The notes beneath the pieces were generated by a model that did not search any database, was not told the DNA's origin, and saw nothing but the letters and a program-made list of their open reading frames with translations. Positions 28,139 to 36,987 of a stretch of 64,000 nucleotides of DNA are shown in pieces; the stretch's first letter is position 1, and each line of letters starts with the position of its first letter. The DNA comes from G020348185 sp964525045 (GTDB lineage: Bacteria; Nitrospirota; Nitrospiria; Nitrospirales; UBA8639): assembly GCA_964525045.1 (NCBI GenBank), contig CAZGFD010000002.1, positions 220,223 to 284,222 on the forward strand, read 5' to 3'. The translations under genes were made by a program, and so were the position numbers.

Positions 28139-28399
28139 ATGGCTACCCGAACCAAGTCTAAAAAGCGAGAGTTACCGCCGATCAGGCGTAAACGCCCCGA
28201 AGCTCTGACAGATCGTGAACAGGAAATCTTGCAACTGATTTGGTCCGGCTTAAAAAATAAAGAAATCGCCCACCGATTAAAAATCAGCGTGAAAACGGTG
28301 GAAGCGCATCGAGCGAATATGATGAAAAAGGTTCGTGTCTCCAACGCCGCCCAGCTCTTGAACGCAGCAATTCAGGAAGGTCTCATTCAAATTAGATAG
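28139..28399 (+). CDS. Stand-alone LuxR/GerE-type HTH protein
   Basis: 86 residues, consisting of a basic N-terminal tail and one GerE HTH domain: LTDREQEILQLIWSGLKNKE, then IAHRLKISVKTVEAHRANMMKK and the C-terminal LLNAAIQEGLIQ helix. No receiver or ligand-binding domain is present. GAGGAGG precedes the ATG by about 10 bases. It diverges from the pilD-led pilin operon 115 bases away, so regulation of that operon is possible but not shown. Its 3' end overlaps the end of convergent rlmB by 8 bases. Confidence 0.85.
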   Translation: MATRTKSKKRELPPIRRKRPEALTDREQEILQLIWSGLKNKEIAHRLKISVKTVEAHRANMMKKVRVSNAAQLLNAAIQEGLIQIR

Positions 28400-29192
28400 T
28401 ACCTCCTCCCGTTCCCTTATTTTCTCGCCGTTGCCGAACTGCTTCGAATAACACAATCCCTACCGTCACGGATAGATTCAGCGATTCAATTTGGCCCATC
28501 ATCGGGATCGTGACTCGTTCATCACACTTTTTCTTGACACCGGGTCGAATTCCTCCTCCTTCGGCTCCAAACACCAATGCCACAGGCTCTTGTAGATCCA
28601 TCGCAGTATAGGGAGTGGAGGCCGAGGGGTCCAAGGCATAGGTCTTCACCCCACAATCTTTGAGTTTTTCGATAAGCCGGCTGGTATTACGGGATCGGGC
28701 GACCTGAACATATTCGATGGCCCCGGCAGAGGCTTTGGCTACCCCGGCCGTCAATCCAACCGAGCGACGCTCAGGGATAAATACTCCGTGGACACCAGCG
28801 GCATCAGCGGTTCTTAAGACCGCCCCAAGGTTTTGAGGGTCTTGGATACTGTCGAAAACCACCAAAAGGGCAGGACTCGTATGCTGAACGGCATGGTCAA
28901 GGAGATCTTGTTCCTCGGCATAGGCTTTGGCTCCAACCAGACCGACAATCCCTTGATGCCGTCCCTGTGGGACGAACCGGTCTAATCGTGCGGGTGGGTC
29001 AATGTGAATCGGAATTCGCTTGGCTCGAGCCAGTTGAACCAGGTCCGAAAATTGACGATCGGGACGAACGACATGAATCCGCAAAAGTGGTCGGGTGTTA
29101 GCACGAAGAATTTCCCGAAGGGTATGCAACCCATAAACGACCTCCGGTTGATCACCGCTTCCATCGGGTTGTACCGTCGGGCCTGTCCTCAA
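28392..29192 (-). CDS. rlmB: TrmH-family 23S rRNA 2'-O-methyltransferase (RlmB-like)
   Basis: About 266 residues from a TTG at 29192 that overlaps the cysS 3' end by 41 bases. The frame is open further upstream, but that part is the shadow of cysS. The N-terminal substrate-binding domain starts VVYGLHTLREIL. The SpoU knot motifs are VFDSIQDPQNLGAVLRTADA (motif 1), ALVFGAEGGGIRPGV (motif 2) and IPMMGQIESLNLSVTVGI (motif 3). RlmB methylates G2251 of 23S rRNA; other TrmH-family specificities are possible. Its position directly after cysS, on the same strand, recurs in many bacteria. Confidence 0.85.
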   Translation of the reverse strand: MRTGPTVQPDGSGDQPEVVYGLHTLREILRANTRPLLRIHVVRPDRQFSDLVQLARAKRIPIHIDPPARLDRFVPQGRHQGIVGLVGAKAYAEEQDLLDHAVQHTSPALLVVFDSIQDPQNLGAVLRTADAAGVHGVFIPERRSVGLTAGVAKASAGAIEYVQVARSRNTSRLIEKLKDCGVKTYALDPSASTPYTAMDLQEPVALVFGAEGGGIRPGVKKKCDERVTIPMMGQIESLNLSVTVGIVLFEAVRQRRENKGTGGGTI

Positions 29193-30636
29193 GGATGATC
29201 CCTTTTGAGGCCAGGTCTTTCCGTATTTTATCCGCCTCGGCAAAGTCTTTCCTTTCCCTAGCTTTTTTCCGATTTTCAATTTGCGAATTGATCCACTCAA
29301 CTGACGGTCCGGTAACAACTTCCGGGCCTGCGGTTTCAAACTTAGCAACTCCAGGTTCGGGGGTAATAACAAGTGGGCTAAACACCCAATCCTTTGTTGG
29401 GACTTGGAAAAGGCCAAGTGGTTCTCCAAACATTCGAAAATTCTTCATCACCTTGCTTCTGGCCTTTTCGGATAAGCCAACAGAAAGCAATTTATTCACT
29501 TCACCTCGCAAGTGTTGAAACCCCGATAGTGCCCTGGGAGTATTCAAATCATCATCCATGGCTTCGTGGAAATGTTTTTCAAATTCACCTAAGTACTTTT
29601 CAAGAGCTGGGTCATTTTCTACTTTCCCAATTAACTCAGACTCCTCCAATCGAATAAAAAGGTCATAGAGATTATCAACGGCGGATTTGGCCTCGGAAAG
29701 CGCCTTATCCGAAAAATTCAGATCACTCCGATAATGGGTGGAAAGAAGAAAATATCTGAGGGTCTCCCCGGTCACTGATTCCTTCCAGTTGGATTTTTCA
29801 AAAATTTCCTTAATGGTGAAAAAGTTTCCCAATGATTTTGACATTTTTTCGTCGTCAATCGTGACAAAACCATTATGCACCCAATAACGGGCAAACTCCT
29901 GCCCGGTATAGGCACAGGACTGAGCCATTTCATTCTCATGATGAGGAAACACGAGATCCCTGCCGCCTCCATGAATGTCGAATGTCCTGCCTAAATGCCG
30001 AATCGACATGGCAGAGCATTCAATATGCCAACCAGGTCGCCCATTTCCCCAGGGACTCTCCCATCCTGGCTCACCAGGTTTGGAAGATTTCCATAACGCA
30101 AAATCCATAGGATTTTTTTTTCGTTCGTCCACCTCCACGCGCGCTCCGGCCAAGAGTTCCTCTTCTCTCCGACCTGACAGTCGGCCATAGTCTTTATACG
30201 CCCTCACACCATAGTACACATCACCATTGACCTGATAGGCAAAGCCGTTTTCCAGCAATTTGGCAATCATGTCTATGATCTCGGGCATATGTTCAGTCGC
30301 CCGGGGTTCCACATCCGGCCGGGAAACGTTGAGACGATTCATATCACGGGAATAGGCTTCGATATATTGCTTGATAATCTCAGTCCAGGGCCTGTTTTCC
30401 TGTTTGGCTCGGTTGATTATCTTATCGTCAATATCGGTAAAATTTTTCACATAGATCACCCGAAATCCCTTATAGGCAAGATACCGACGGAGGACATCAA
30501 AGACGACGGCACTGCGGGCATGTCCCAAGTGCCCGTCATCATAGACCGTGACACCACACACATACATCCGGACCAGTTTATCTTCGAGGGGGGCAAACAG
30601 CTCTTTCGTTTTCGTGAGGGTATTAAATAAATACAT
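29152..30636 (-). CDS. cysS: Cysteinyl-tRNA synthetase
   Basis: About 494 residues from the ATG at 30636 (a GTG five codons upstream is an alternative). Class I signatures are HLGHARSAV (HIGH motif) after MYVCGVTVYDD, and KMSKSLGNF (KMSKS). Zinc ligands include the Cys of YVCGVT, the Cys in WHIECSAM and the HHENE segment. It charges tRNA-Cys. The C-terminus ends in an anticodon-binding tail (KKARERKDFAEADKIRKDL). It overlaps rlmB, so the two are probably cotranscribed. Confidence 0.96.
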   Translation of the reverse strand: MYLFNTLTKTKELFAPLEDKLVRMYVCGVTVYDDGHLGHARSAVVFDVLRRYLAYKGFRVIYVKNFTDIDDKIINRAKQENRPWTEIIKQYIEAYSRDMNRLNVSRPDVEPRATEHMPEIIDMIAKLLENGFAYQVNGDVYYGVRAYKDYGRLSGRREEELLAGARVEVDERKKNPMDFALWKSSKPGEPGWESPWGNGRPGWHIECSAMSIRHLGRTFDIHGGGRDLVFPHHENEMAQSCAYTGQEFARYWVHNGFVTIDDEKMSKSLGNFFTIKEIFEKSNWKESVTGETLRYFLLSTHYRSDLNFSDKALSEAKSAVDNLYDLFIRLEESELIGKVENDPALEKYLGEFEKHFHEAMDDDLNTPRALSGFQHLRGEVNKLLSVGLSEKARSKVMKNFRMFGEPLGLFQVPTKDWVFSPLVITPEPGVAKFETAGPEVVTGPSVEWINSQIENRKKARERKDFAEADKIRKDLASKGIILEDRPDGTTRWKR

Positions 30637-30738
30637 GATTTCCCGATGCACCAGAATCAGTCATGGGGGTTGGCCACCTATTTCTGACAAAACGTCCTCA
30701 AATGGATCTCGTATTAGAATAGGGCGAACGATCAAGGA

Positions 30739-31389
30739 TTACAACAATAGCTTGATCAGGACAAACCCCCCGATTAATAACACCAAAAACAGGATAGAAA
30801 ACAGGTCAAAATATTTTTCCAAGATTTGTTTGATTGATGGACCAAAAATTCTCAAAGCCCCCCCAATTAAGAAAAACCGAAGCCCCCGACTGAGAATGGA
30901 GGCTGCCACAAAGGTGGGGAAATGAATCTGCGCGACTCCTGCCGCCAAGGTGAACACTTTATAAGGAATGGGAGAAAAGCCTGCGGCAAAAACGGCCCAA
31001 AAGGCATTCTCGTGATACAACCTTGAAACCTTCTCAAAGACATCGGGGGTGAAGCCTGGAATATAGGCATAAAACCATCCGGAAACCCCACTCCACAGGG
31101 CTAAGCCGATAACATACCCGGCCATTCCGCCAGCTACCGACCCGACCAGGCATAATGCCGCAAACCCTAAGGCCCGATGTGGGGCTCCAACCCCCATGGC
31201 AATAAGCAGAATGTCAGGGGGAACAGGGAAAAATGAAGATTCGGCGAAGGCAATCAATACCAATGCGGTTTTGGCGTGGGGAGTATCAGACCAATGAATC
31301 ACCCATTGATAGAGGGAACGAAAGATGATCCCGGGACGAAAACGTGATAGCGGTGATTGAGAATTAGAAACCACCGGGAACATTCCCAT
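30739..31389 (-). CDS. YqaA/DedA-like VTT-domain membrane protein
   Basis: 216 residues with about five hydrophobic segments. The VTT/DedA hallmarks are FAESSFFPVPPDILLIAMG and the re-entrant AGFSPIPYKVFTLAAGV. This layout matches the YqaA subgroup. DedA-superfamily proteins are linked to lipid flipping and membrane homeostasis. It lies 9 bases after surE on the same strand. Confidence 0.85.
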   Translation of the reverse strand: MGMFPVVSNSQSPLSRFRPGIIFRSLYQWVIHWSDTPHAKTALVLIAFAESSFFPVPPDILLIAMGVGAPHRALGFAALCLVGSVAGGMAGYVIGLALWSGVSGWFYAYIPGFTPDVFEKVSRLYHENAFWAVFAAGFSPIPYKVFTLAAGVAQIHFPTFVAASILSRGLRFFLIGGALRIFGPSIKQILEKYFDLFSILFLVLLIGGFVLIKLLL

Positions 31390-31398
31390 AATCTTTTT

Positions 31399-32247
31399 TC
31401 ATTGTATTTTTTTCTTCGGGGCCCTTTTTAGCTTTGATCGGGGACGACCTTTTCGAACCGAAACTTTCTGATTTCGATTAAGAACAGATTCCCATGCCCG
31501 TAACGTTTTCAGAGCGTGATACTGCGTCATATCGAGATGAAGCGGCGTAATGGACACCATACGATTCGAAACAGCTTCAAAGTCCGAAGGTTTTTGTCTC
31601 TGCAAGGAAATCCGTTCACCGGCTATCCAGTAGTAGTAGAGTCCTCTCGGATCAACCTTTTCGATCACCGGATTTTTATATTGGCGCCGACTCAAGGAGG
31701 TGAATTTTACCCCTTGAATTTGATGAAAAGGGCAATTTGGAACATTAACATTGAGCAGCGTATCCCCGGGAAGGCCATGCCTCAGTATCATGGTGACCAG
31801 GTCCACCGTATAGTCGGCTGCCACACGATATCGGCATGGTTCTATATCATCTTGAGAAACGGCGATAGAAGGAATCCCATGCAGGACTCCTTCCATGGCA
31901 CCCGAAACGGTTCCAGAATTCGTGACGTCATCTCCCAGGTTTAATCCTTTGTTGATACCTGATACGACCAAGGCCGGACGCTGACCTTGAAGCAGTTTAC
32001 CAAGGCCCAGATTAATACAATCGGACGGCGTTCCATTTACCGAAAAAGTTTGTTTTCCCTGTTGCATCAACCGAAGAGGTTTATGAAGGGTCATCGCGCG
32101 GCCAACAGCACTTTGAGGACGGTCGGGAGCGACTACCCAGACATTTCCTAACGCCCTCAACGCCGTGGCCACGGTTTTGATTCCCGGAGCTCCCACCCCA
32201 TCATCATTTGTCACAAGAATGGTGACATCTTTTTTTTTCTTCACCAT
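31399..32247 (-). CDS. surE: 5'/3'-nucleotidase SurE
   Basis: 282 residues. The metal-binding NDDG appears in ILVTNDDGVGAPG; Ser and Asn ligands follow in APDRPQSAVG and VSGINKGLNLGDDVTNSGTVSGA. The C-terminus carries an extra Lys/Arg-rich tail of about 25 residues. It dephosphorylates nucleoside monophosphates. It begins about 90 bases after the terminator of the oxidoreductase operon and leads the surE-yqaA group. Confidence 0.94.
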   Translation of the reverse strand: MVKKKKDVTILVTNDDGVGAPGIKTVATALRALGNVWVVAPDRPQSAVGRAMTLHKPLRLMQQGKQTFSVNGTPSDCINLGLGKLLQGQRPALVVSGINKGLNLGDDVTNSGTVSGAMEGVLHGIPSIAVSQDDIEPCRYRVAADYTVDLVTMILRHGLPGDTLLNVNVPNCPFHQIQGVKFTSLSRRQYKNPVIEKVDPRGLYYYWIAGERISLQRQKPSDFEAVSNRMVSITPLHLDMTQYHALKTLRAWESVLNRNQKVSVRKGRPRSKLKRAPKKKIQ

Positions 32248-32336
32248 GGGTACCTACCCCTCCCCCAAATCCAAAACGGCGTCTCTAGAATATGAATTTA
32301 ATCTTGAACGTGGAATACACCCCAATAACACAAAAA

Positions 32337-32369
32337 AAAGCCCGCCCCAAATCTTTTGAGGCGGGCTTT
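32337..32369 (-). terminator. Intrinsic terminator of the 2-oxoacid oxidoreductase operon
   Basis: Read on the minus strand, AAAGCCCGCC and GGCGGGCTTT pair over 10 bp with a 13-base loop, followed by a run of eight T (plus strand 32332-32339). It lies 45 bases beyond the stop of the alpha subunit at 32414 and separates the operon from surE. Confidence 0.92.
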
Positions 32370-32413
32370 CCTGGTAATCTTTGTTAAATCGAGAAAAATA
32401 TTTGAGATTGACC

Positions 32414-33760
32414 CTATATATTCTGCATAAAGTGGGATACCTCAGCTGGATCAACATTCCCCATAATGGCTGAAGGAGGCACCGTATTGGATTTTTTCCC
32501 GGTCAAGCCACATTCCACTTCATCGGTAATCATTTCAACGGGCATGGACATGCCTCCATAGACATGTGGACCAGCCACAATTTTTGCATCGGAGAATCCA
32601 TAGATGGCCGTCGCCACATCTTTAGCCAACCATCCGACATAATTAAACTCGGGGACAACAATAAGTTTGGCTTTAGAACACAGTTCCCTCAGTTCGTTTG
32701 TTGGAAAAGGTCGCAGGGAACGAATCTTGATCAATCCCGCCTTAATCCCTTTTTCCTTACATTGCCGAACCGCTTCACGGGATTGGGCCGCTGCACTGCC
32801 CGAAGCAATAAGAAGAACATCTGCTTCATCCACATCCTGTGCTTCACACAATCCATCCATATAGTGATTGATATATTTCCTTGACCGCTCAACACCAGCC
32901 CATACTTCTTGTTGCCACACCGCGTGAATATTGTAGGCCATAAAATTAGATTTTTGGACAGGGGCGTCACGAGACAATCGCGCCGGGGGGTTCTCCGCAT
33001 CTAAAACCGGCACAGCCCCGCGGTAAGTATCTCGGGCTGGAAGTTTGAATCCCCGGTCTGGCATCGCACAATACCCTCGGGCATGCGTCACAAAAAAACC
33101 ATCACAGCAGACCCCGACAGGGAGCGTCACATCATTTTTTTCAGCAATGATAAAGCCCTTCATAATAAAATCGAATAGGTCCTGCTGATTTTCAGCATGA
33201 AACACGAGCATTCCGCTGTTTAAAAGGTAGGCGATTTCAATATTGTCTGGCTGAATAGCCAAAGGGGCATTGACGACTCTGCAGGTAAACATGCAAACGG
33301 CAGGAAGACGGTGCCCAGCCCACGAGACGATGGGCTCAAGCCCTCGTAAGGTTCCAGGACCAGCGGTCGCGGTAAAGGCTCGCACACCTGCACGGGAGGC
33401 CCCGGCAATTGCCGACATGACTCCATATTCTTCTTCGCCTCGATAGAATTCCTTCACATACCCTTCCCCATACAAGACCCCAATTAATTGCAATGTTTCA
33501 CTCTGGGGTGTAATGGGATAGGCTACAGATAAATCTACGTTTGATCGCCTCACGGCTTCTTTCGCACATTCACTACCCGTAATAAATTCCCGCTCCCGAG
33601 GGGCCTCAAAAAACATATATTCCGCGGAAACTTCTTTCTGGAGTTTGGCTTCCCCATGAGGGTCTTTTCTTCCATCCTTGGTAGAAGGTGCCGCAGGAGC
33701 ACTCGTAATAGGATCACCCTGGGGATTGGTTTTGACTTCTGTTTCTAGACCTTCACTCAT
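32414..33760 (-). CDS. 2-oxoacid:ferredoxin oxidoreductase alpha subunit
   Basis: 448 residues. After an N-terminal extension of about 55 residues the protein shows the PorA-type pyrimidine-binding domain (SVAYPITPQSETLQLI, EYGVMSAIAGASRAGVRAFT, TATAGPGTLRGLEPIVSWAG) and the transketolase-C-like domain (LIKIRSLRPFPTNELREL). With the beta subunit it forms the TPP site that joins CO2 to an acyl-CoA using reduced ferredoxin. Whether the substrate pair is acetyl-CoA/pyruvate or succinyl-CoA/2-oxoglutarate cannot be decided from sequence alone; both enzymes are needed for the rTCA cycle. It is last in the five-gene operon. Confidence 0.92.
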   Translation of the reverse strand: MSEGLETEVKTNPQGDPITSAPAAPSTKDGRKDPHGEAKLQKEVSAEYMFFEAPREREFITGSECAKEAVRRSNVDLSVAYPITPQSETLQLIGVLYGEGYVKEFYRGEEEYGVMSAIAGASRAGVRAFTATAGPGTLRGLEPIVSWAGHRLPAVCMFTCRVVNAPLAIQPDNIEIAYLLNSGMLVFHAENQQDLFDFIMKGFIIAEKNDVTLPVGVCCDGFFVTHARGYCAMPDRGFKLPARDTYRGAVPVLDAENPPARLSRDAPVQKSNFMAYNIHAVWQQEVWAGVERSRKYINHYMDGLCEAQDVDEADVLLIASGSAAAQSREAVRQCKEKGIKAGLIKIRSLRPFPTNELRELCSKAKLIVVPEFNYVGWLAKDVATAIYGFSDAKIVAGPHVYGGMSMPVEMITDEVECGLTGKKSNTVPPSAIMGNVDPAEVSHFMQNI

Positions 33761-33804
33761 GGCTTCTTCTCCCCTATTAGAAAGGTGGAATTCTTAAACA
33801 CATC

Positions 33805-34581
33805 CTATGCTTCACTCTGCATATGTTCTGCTTTATGACCAAAAGCCGCCGCATTTCCACTTGCAGGATCAACTGAAAGATCAAAATTTAAGGGATTGGT
33901 ATGCGTTAAACCACCATGAACCCTGGACTGTAGTCCTGTAAAACGTACATTCTCTCCATTTTCCGGCAATTTAATTCCCATTTCTTCGCGCACCCTTTTA
34001 AAGACCCCTACAACCCTCCGAATCTTTGCGGCATCAGAATCTCTGACTGTGAACATGGCATCTTCATGGCCTTGTTCCGCACAGATGGCCGAAGTCCAAC
34101 AATTCGTTCCAGCTCGAATCATCTTGAGTGTCAAATTCGCGTAATGACAATGCACCCCAATAAAAATACAGGCTTCAATTTTATTCCCCCATATCGTCAG
34201 GTTTGGATGATTCGGATTGATCACTTCCTCCGGTTCAACCTTAGGGTACTTGGGACGATAATCCGGCATAGGAATAACCAGCACATCGGGTATTTGCGCT
34301 GCAAGCTCTAATACAGCCTTGGCCTTATCGGCAGCATGATCATTCCAATTCCACAAAACCAACGGGCCAGGGAAAATCGTGGCATTCTTGCGGGTGAACA
34401 TCGTACGCGCCATGGCTTCCATAGCCAGCTCTTCGTCAACAACATGGCCAAATTTCAGACCATGCCCTTTGTCCGGAGTCAGAACTCCAAGTTCTGCAGC
34501 CGATGGTGGATGGAAACCTTGTGGTCCGGGAGCGACGATTGCTTCTTCTAGGTCTTTCGTTAATTCCACGTTGAACTCCAA
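33805..34581 (-). CDS. Epsilon-type subunit of five-subunit 2-oxoacid:ferredoxin oxidoreductase
   Basis: 258 residues, starting at a TTG (34581). It does not match the four ordinary subunits. Its sequence (FPGPLVLWNWNDHAADKAKA..., IFIGVHCHYANLTLKMIRAG, ICAEQGHEDAMFT) resembles what is annotated as the carbon monoxide dehydrogenase beta subunit family, which I recall as the extra epsilon subunit of Hydrogenobacter/Nitrospira-type enzymes. The Rossmann-like middle segment suggests a structural or acyl-CoA-related role. Its location between delta and alpha genes supports membership of the complex. The function is not established from sequence. Confidence 0.75.
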   Translation of the reverse strand: MEFNVELTKDLEEAIVAPGPQGFHPPSAAELGVLTPDKGHGLKFGHVVDEELAMEAMARTMFTRKNATIFPGPLVLWNWNDHAADKAKAVLELAAQIPDVLVIPMPDYRPKYPKVEPEEVINPNHPNLTIWGNKIEACIFIGVHCHYANLTLKMIRAGTNCWTSAICAEQGHEDAMFTVRDSDAAKIRRVVGVFKRVREEMGIKLPENGENVRFTGLQSRVHGGLTHTNPLNFDLSVDPASGNAAAFGHKAEHMQSEA

Positions 34582-34620
34582 TTCACATTGAATATGAAAT
34601 CAGCCAGGCCATGATCGAGT

Positions 34621-34944
34621 TTAACTCTGCCACGGAGGAGCTAAAACCGCTTTGGTGGTTTTTTCCTGGTACGAAATGTTTGGAGTGAGGGCCTGATCCC
34701 CGATTTGATCAATCATTTCCATCTTAATGGCATGATGTTTGGCCATGTTATCGCAGACCCACACACATTGGGCGCAGCCTTTACAACGGTCAACAGCCAC
34801 ATACGCAGACCCGTATTTTAGTCCTTTGTCTTTTCCAGCCTCGGTATCATATTGAATCGTATTGGCCTCAGGACAATATTGGGTGCACAACTTACAGCTC
34901 GTCGCTGCACAGATCTCGGTATCAATATGGGCAACTAAATACAT
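34621..34944 (-). CDS. 2-oxoacid:ferredoxin oxidoreductase delta (ferredoxin-like) subunit
   Basis: 107 residues from the ATG at 34944, preceded by AAGGGGA; a TTG at 34968 is unlikely. It carries two cluster motifs. The first is CAATSCKLCTQYCPE, where the usual C-x2-C spacing is altered, and the second is CKGCAQCVWVCD (C-x2-C-x2-C-x3-C). It probably binds one or two [4Fe-4S] clusters and passes electrons between ferredoxin and the TPP centre. Confidence 0.88.
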   Translation of the reverse strand: MYLVAHIDTEICAATSCKLCTQYCPEANTIQYDTEAGKDKGLKYGSAYVAVDRCKGCAQCVWVCDNMAKHHAIKMEMIDQIGDQALTPNISYQEKTTKAVLAPPWQS

Positions 34945-34971
34945 CGACAATCCCCTTTCACTATACAAACA

Positions 34972-35685
34972 CTACGCGCTTGCGCTAGCCTTTGCAGCGG
35001 TTGCATCTGGTACATTCGCCCAACCATGTTCAACACAATAATCCCAACCAGCTTTGACTACCGCTAAATTTTTATCAATCAGCTCTGCCTTTTTCTTAAA
35101 CTTTCTCTCCACCACACTATCCAATGCAGCGGTTCCTCCAGAAACAACAAAGCCTTTCCCTAGAAATCGATCTTTTACAGCCGTACCCGTGGCCTCTAAA
35201 TTTGAAAGACCCGTAATTGCGCCGATGGCCCCAACCATAGCCATATTCGTGGCCAAATCAATTCCTGCCACGTCTAACGACATTTGGGTTGCTGGAAGGT
35301 AATAAATTTTTGCATTTAATTCTTCCAGTTCAGCCGTTTGATCGGGCTCAAGCGTCATGGGGGTATTGCTGTTGATAAGAACGACTCCCTCCTTTTTTAA
35401 ACCATAATAAAAAGGATTCGTGTAACTCTTCCCATGGGTGATGCACTGCGGATGAAAGACCATGAGGATATGAGGGAAGGTTATTTCTCCAATTTCATAA
35501 ATTGGCTCATTCGAGACCCGCACATAACTTTCTACCGGAGCCATTCGCTTTTCAGACCCATAGAAAGGAACGATGGTGCTCTCCCCTCCCGCATTAATGA
35601 CTGCCGTGCTAAAAATGTGAGATGCGGTCACCACACCTTGGCCGCCCACACCTGCCATACGAATGTTAAACCGAATAGCCATCAT
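34972..35685 (-). CDS. 2-oxoacid:ferredoxin oxidoreductase gamma subunit
   Basis: 237 residues. The opening IRMAGVGGQGVVTASHIF is the gamma-domain glycine-rich CoA-binding signature; PFYGSEKRMAPVESYVRVS follows as expected. In the complex this domain helps bind CoA. Its stop is 27 bases before the delta ATG, fitting a single transcript. The Lys-rich C-terminal helix is slightly longer than in minimal gamma subunits. Confidence 0.92.
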   Translation of the reverse strand: MMAIRFNIRMAGVGGQGVVTASHIFSTAVINAGGESTIVPFYGSEKRMAPVESYVRVSNEPIYEIGEITFPHILMVFHPQCITHGKSYTNPFYYGLKKEGVVLINSNTPMTLEPDQTAELEELNAKIYYLPATQMSLDVAGIDLATNMAMVGAIGAITGLSNLEATGTAVKDRFLGKGFVVSGGTAALDSVVERKFKKKAELIDKNLAVVKAGWDYCVEHGWANVPDATAAKASASA

Positions 35686-35743
35686 TAACCTCCATAATCA
35701 TATCTTGAGCCTCTAAAACCAAGGATTTCCTGCCGGCAGGGAA

Positions 35744-36634
35744 TTATCCTTTTGTGAGCGCCGCTGCTGGCTTCGGGAGATATTCTTTGTACCCATACAA
35801 TTCACCCAAATATTGCTTGGCTTCATCGCTGATATATTCGGAGAACTTATATCGATCGTTTTCCACATCTTTGGCATCTTGCATCACTTTATCTGTCGGA
35901 ATGGCATATTCGATGTTACAGGACGTATAGGCTTGGATGTAGGTGGGGCCCACTTCTCGTGCAATTAACACGGCTTTCTTAATGACACTTTCTACTCTTC
36001 GTGGATTGTTGGGAACCACAGTCGCCACATACGCACATCCAGCCACTTTGGCCATCCCTATCATGTCCATTTTTTCAAACTTTTTCCCAAGCGGGGCCAT
36101 TTTGAGTACTTGCCCTTTATTCGTCATTCCACTCTCTTGGCCACCCGTGTTTCCATAGACTTCGTTGTCTAACATGATGGTCGTAAATTTTTCTTTTCGG
36201 AACCAGGAATGCAGTGTTTGCGCAAACCCGATATCGGCCATTCCGCCATCACCAGCCATCACGACCACGTCTTTCGGTTGGTCACCGAAACGAAGCCGGA
36301 GCCCGCGAGATAGCCCACTCGCTACTCCATTTTGGTCACCATAATTTCCATAGACGAAAGGAACAGCAGCTTGGGAAATCGCCAACCGTCCACAACCGGC
36401 CGTTCCTACCGTAATGGTATCTTCTGGATTTGGGAAGGCAACAAAGGCTAAACGAATAAACAAAGTCATCGCACATCCCGCACACATTGGATGTTCTTCC
36501 AATATTTCTTTAAAGGTGCCGACCTGGGACACACTCACCTTTTTGCCCAAAGGTCCATGCTCTACCATATCTCTATATTCTTTTGGCATAAACTTTCCAA
36601 AGCCAGGCGTAAATTTTACATAATCTAGACTCAT
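35744..36634 (-). CDS. 2-oxoacid:ferredoxin oxidoreductase beta (TPP-binding) subunit
   Basis: 296 residues. EEHPMCAGCAMTLFIR gives the cluster CxxC, TAGCGRLA a further cysteine, and VVMAGDGGMADIGFAQTLHS the TPP-binding GDG...; LDNEVYGNTGGQESGMT completes the magnesium/diphosphate site. It is the first gene of the beta-gamma-delta-epsilon-alpha operon, with an AAGGAGGA site before its ATG. It holds the TPP cofactor and a nearby [4Fe-4S] cluster. Confidence 0.94.
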   Translation of the reverse strand: MSLDYVKFTPGFGKFMPKEYRDMVEHGPLGKKVSVSQVGTFKEILEEHPMCAGCAMTLFIRLAFVAFPNPEDTITVGTAGCGRLAISQAAVPFVYGNYGDQNGVASGLSRGLRLRFGDQPKDVVVMAGDGGMADIGFAQTLHSWFRKEKFTTIMLDNEVYGNTGGQESGMTNKGQVLKMAPLGKKFEKMDMIGMAKVAGCAYVATVVPNNPRRVESVIKKAVLIAREVGPTYIQAYTSCNIEYAIPTDKVMQDAKDVENDRYKFSEYISDEAKQYLGELYGYKEYLPKPAAALTKG

Positions 36635-36987
36635 ATCTCATCTCCTCCTTATTTGTTATTTGGAAGGACCAAACTATTTATTCTATTTGATTTTTTTGTA
36701 AAAATGTCTAGCAATTCTACATATAGGTAAATTCACCCATAACTACCAAAAGGTAGCAAAGGTTCTTTCACATTGTCAATTTTTATATGAGTTTCATATC
36801 CTACGCCTTATAGACCTGTTTCTTCAACTTAAAAGAAGGCCCAGTTTACACAAAAGAAGACCCAACCAAGACTCTTTTCCTTTAGGCCTTTGGCCCCATG
36901 CATCACCCTAGGGGTTTCCAGATTTTAGGAAGCAAAGTTGGAACGTGGAATTGACGCAGGCAGTTCTTAGAGAGCGCACGAGGATGG
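36635..36987. other. Intergenic region upstream of the oxidoreductase operon
   Basis: 353 bases, AT-rich in 36660-36800. It holds the ribosome binding site and the probable promoter of the beta subunit gene. A small inverted repeat, CTACCAAAAGGTAG, lies near 36743-36756. No gene is seen, and no clear terminator for the M23 peptidase gene precedes it on the plus-strand side. Confidence 0.5.
36750..36779 (-). promoter_or_regulatory. Possible promoter of the oxidoreductase operon
   Basis: On the minus strand TTGACA (36774-36779) is a perfect -35 box, followed after 18 bases by TACCTT (36750-36755), a weak -10 box. The -10 lies within a small CTACC..GGTAG inverted repeat, which could be an operator. 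It is about 115 bases from the start codon. Confidence 0.35.
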
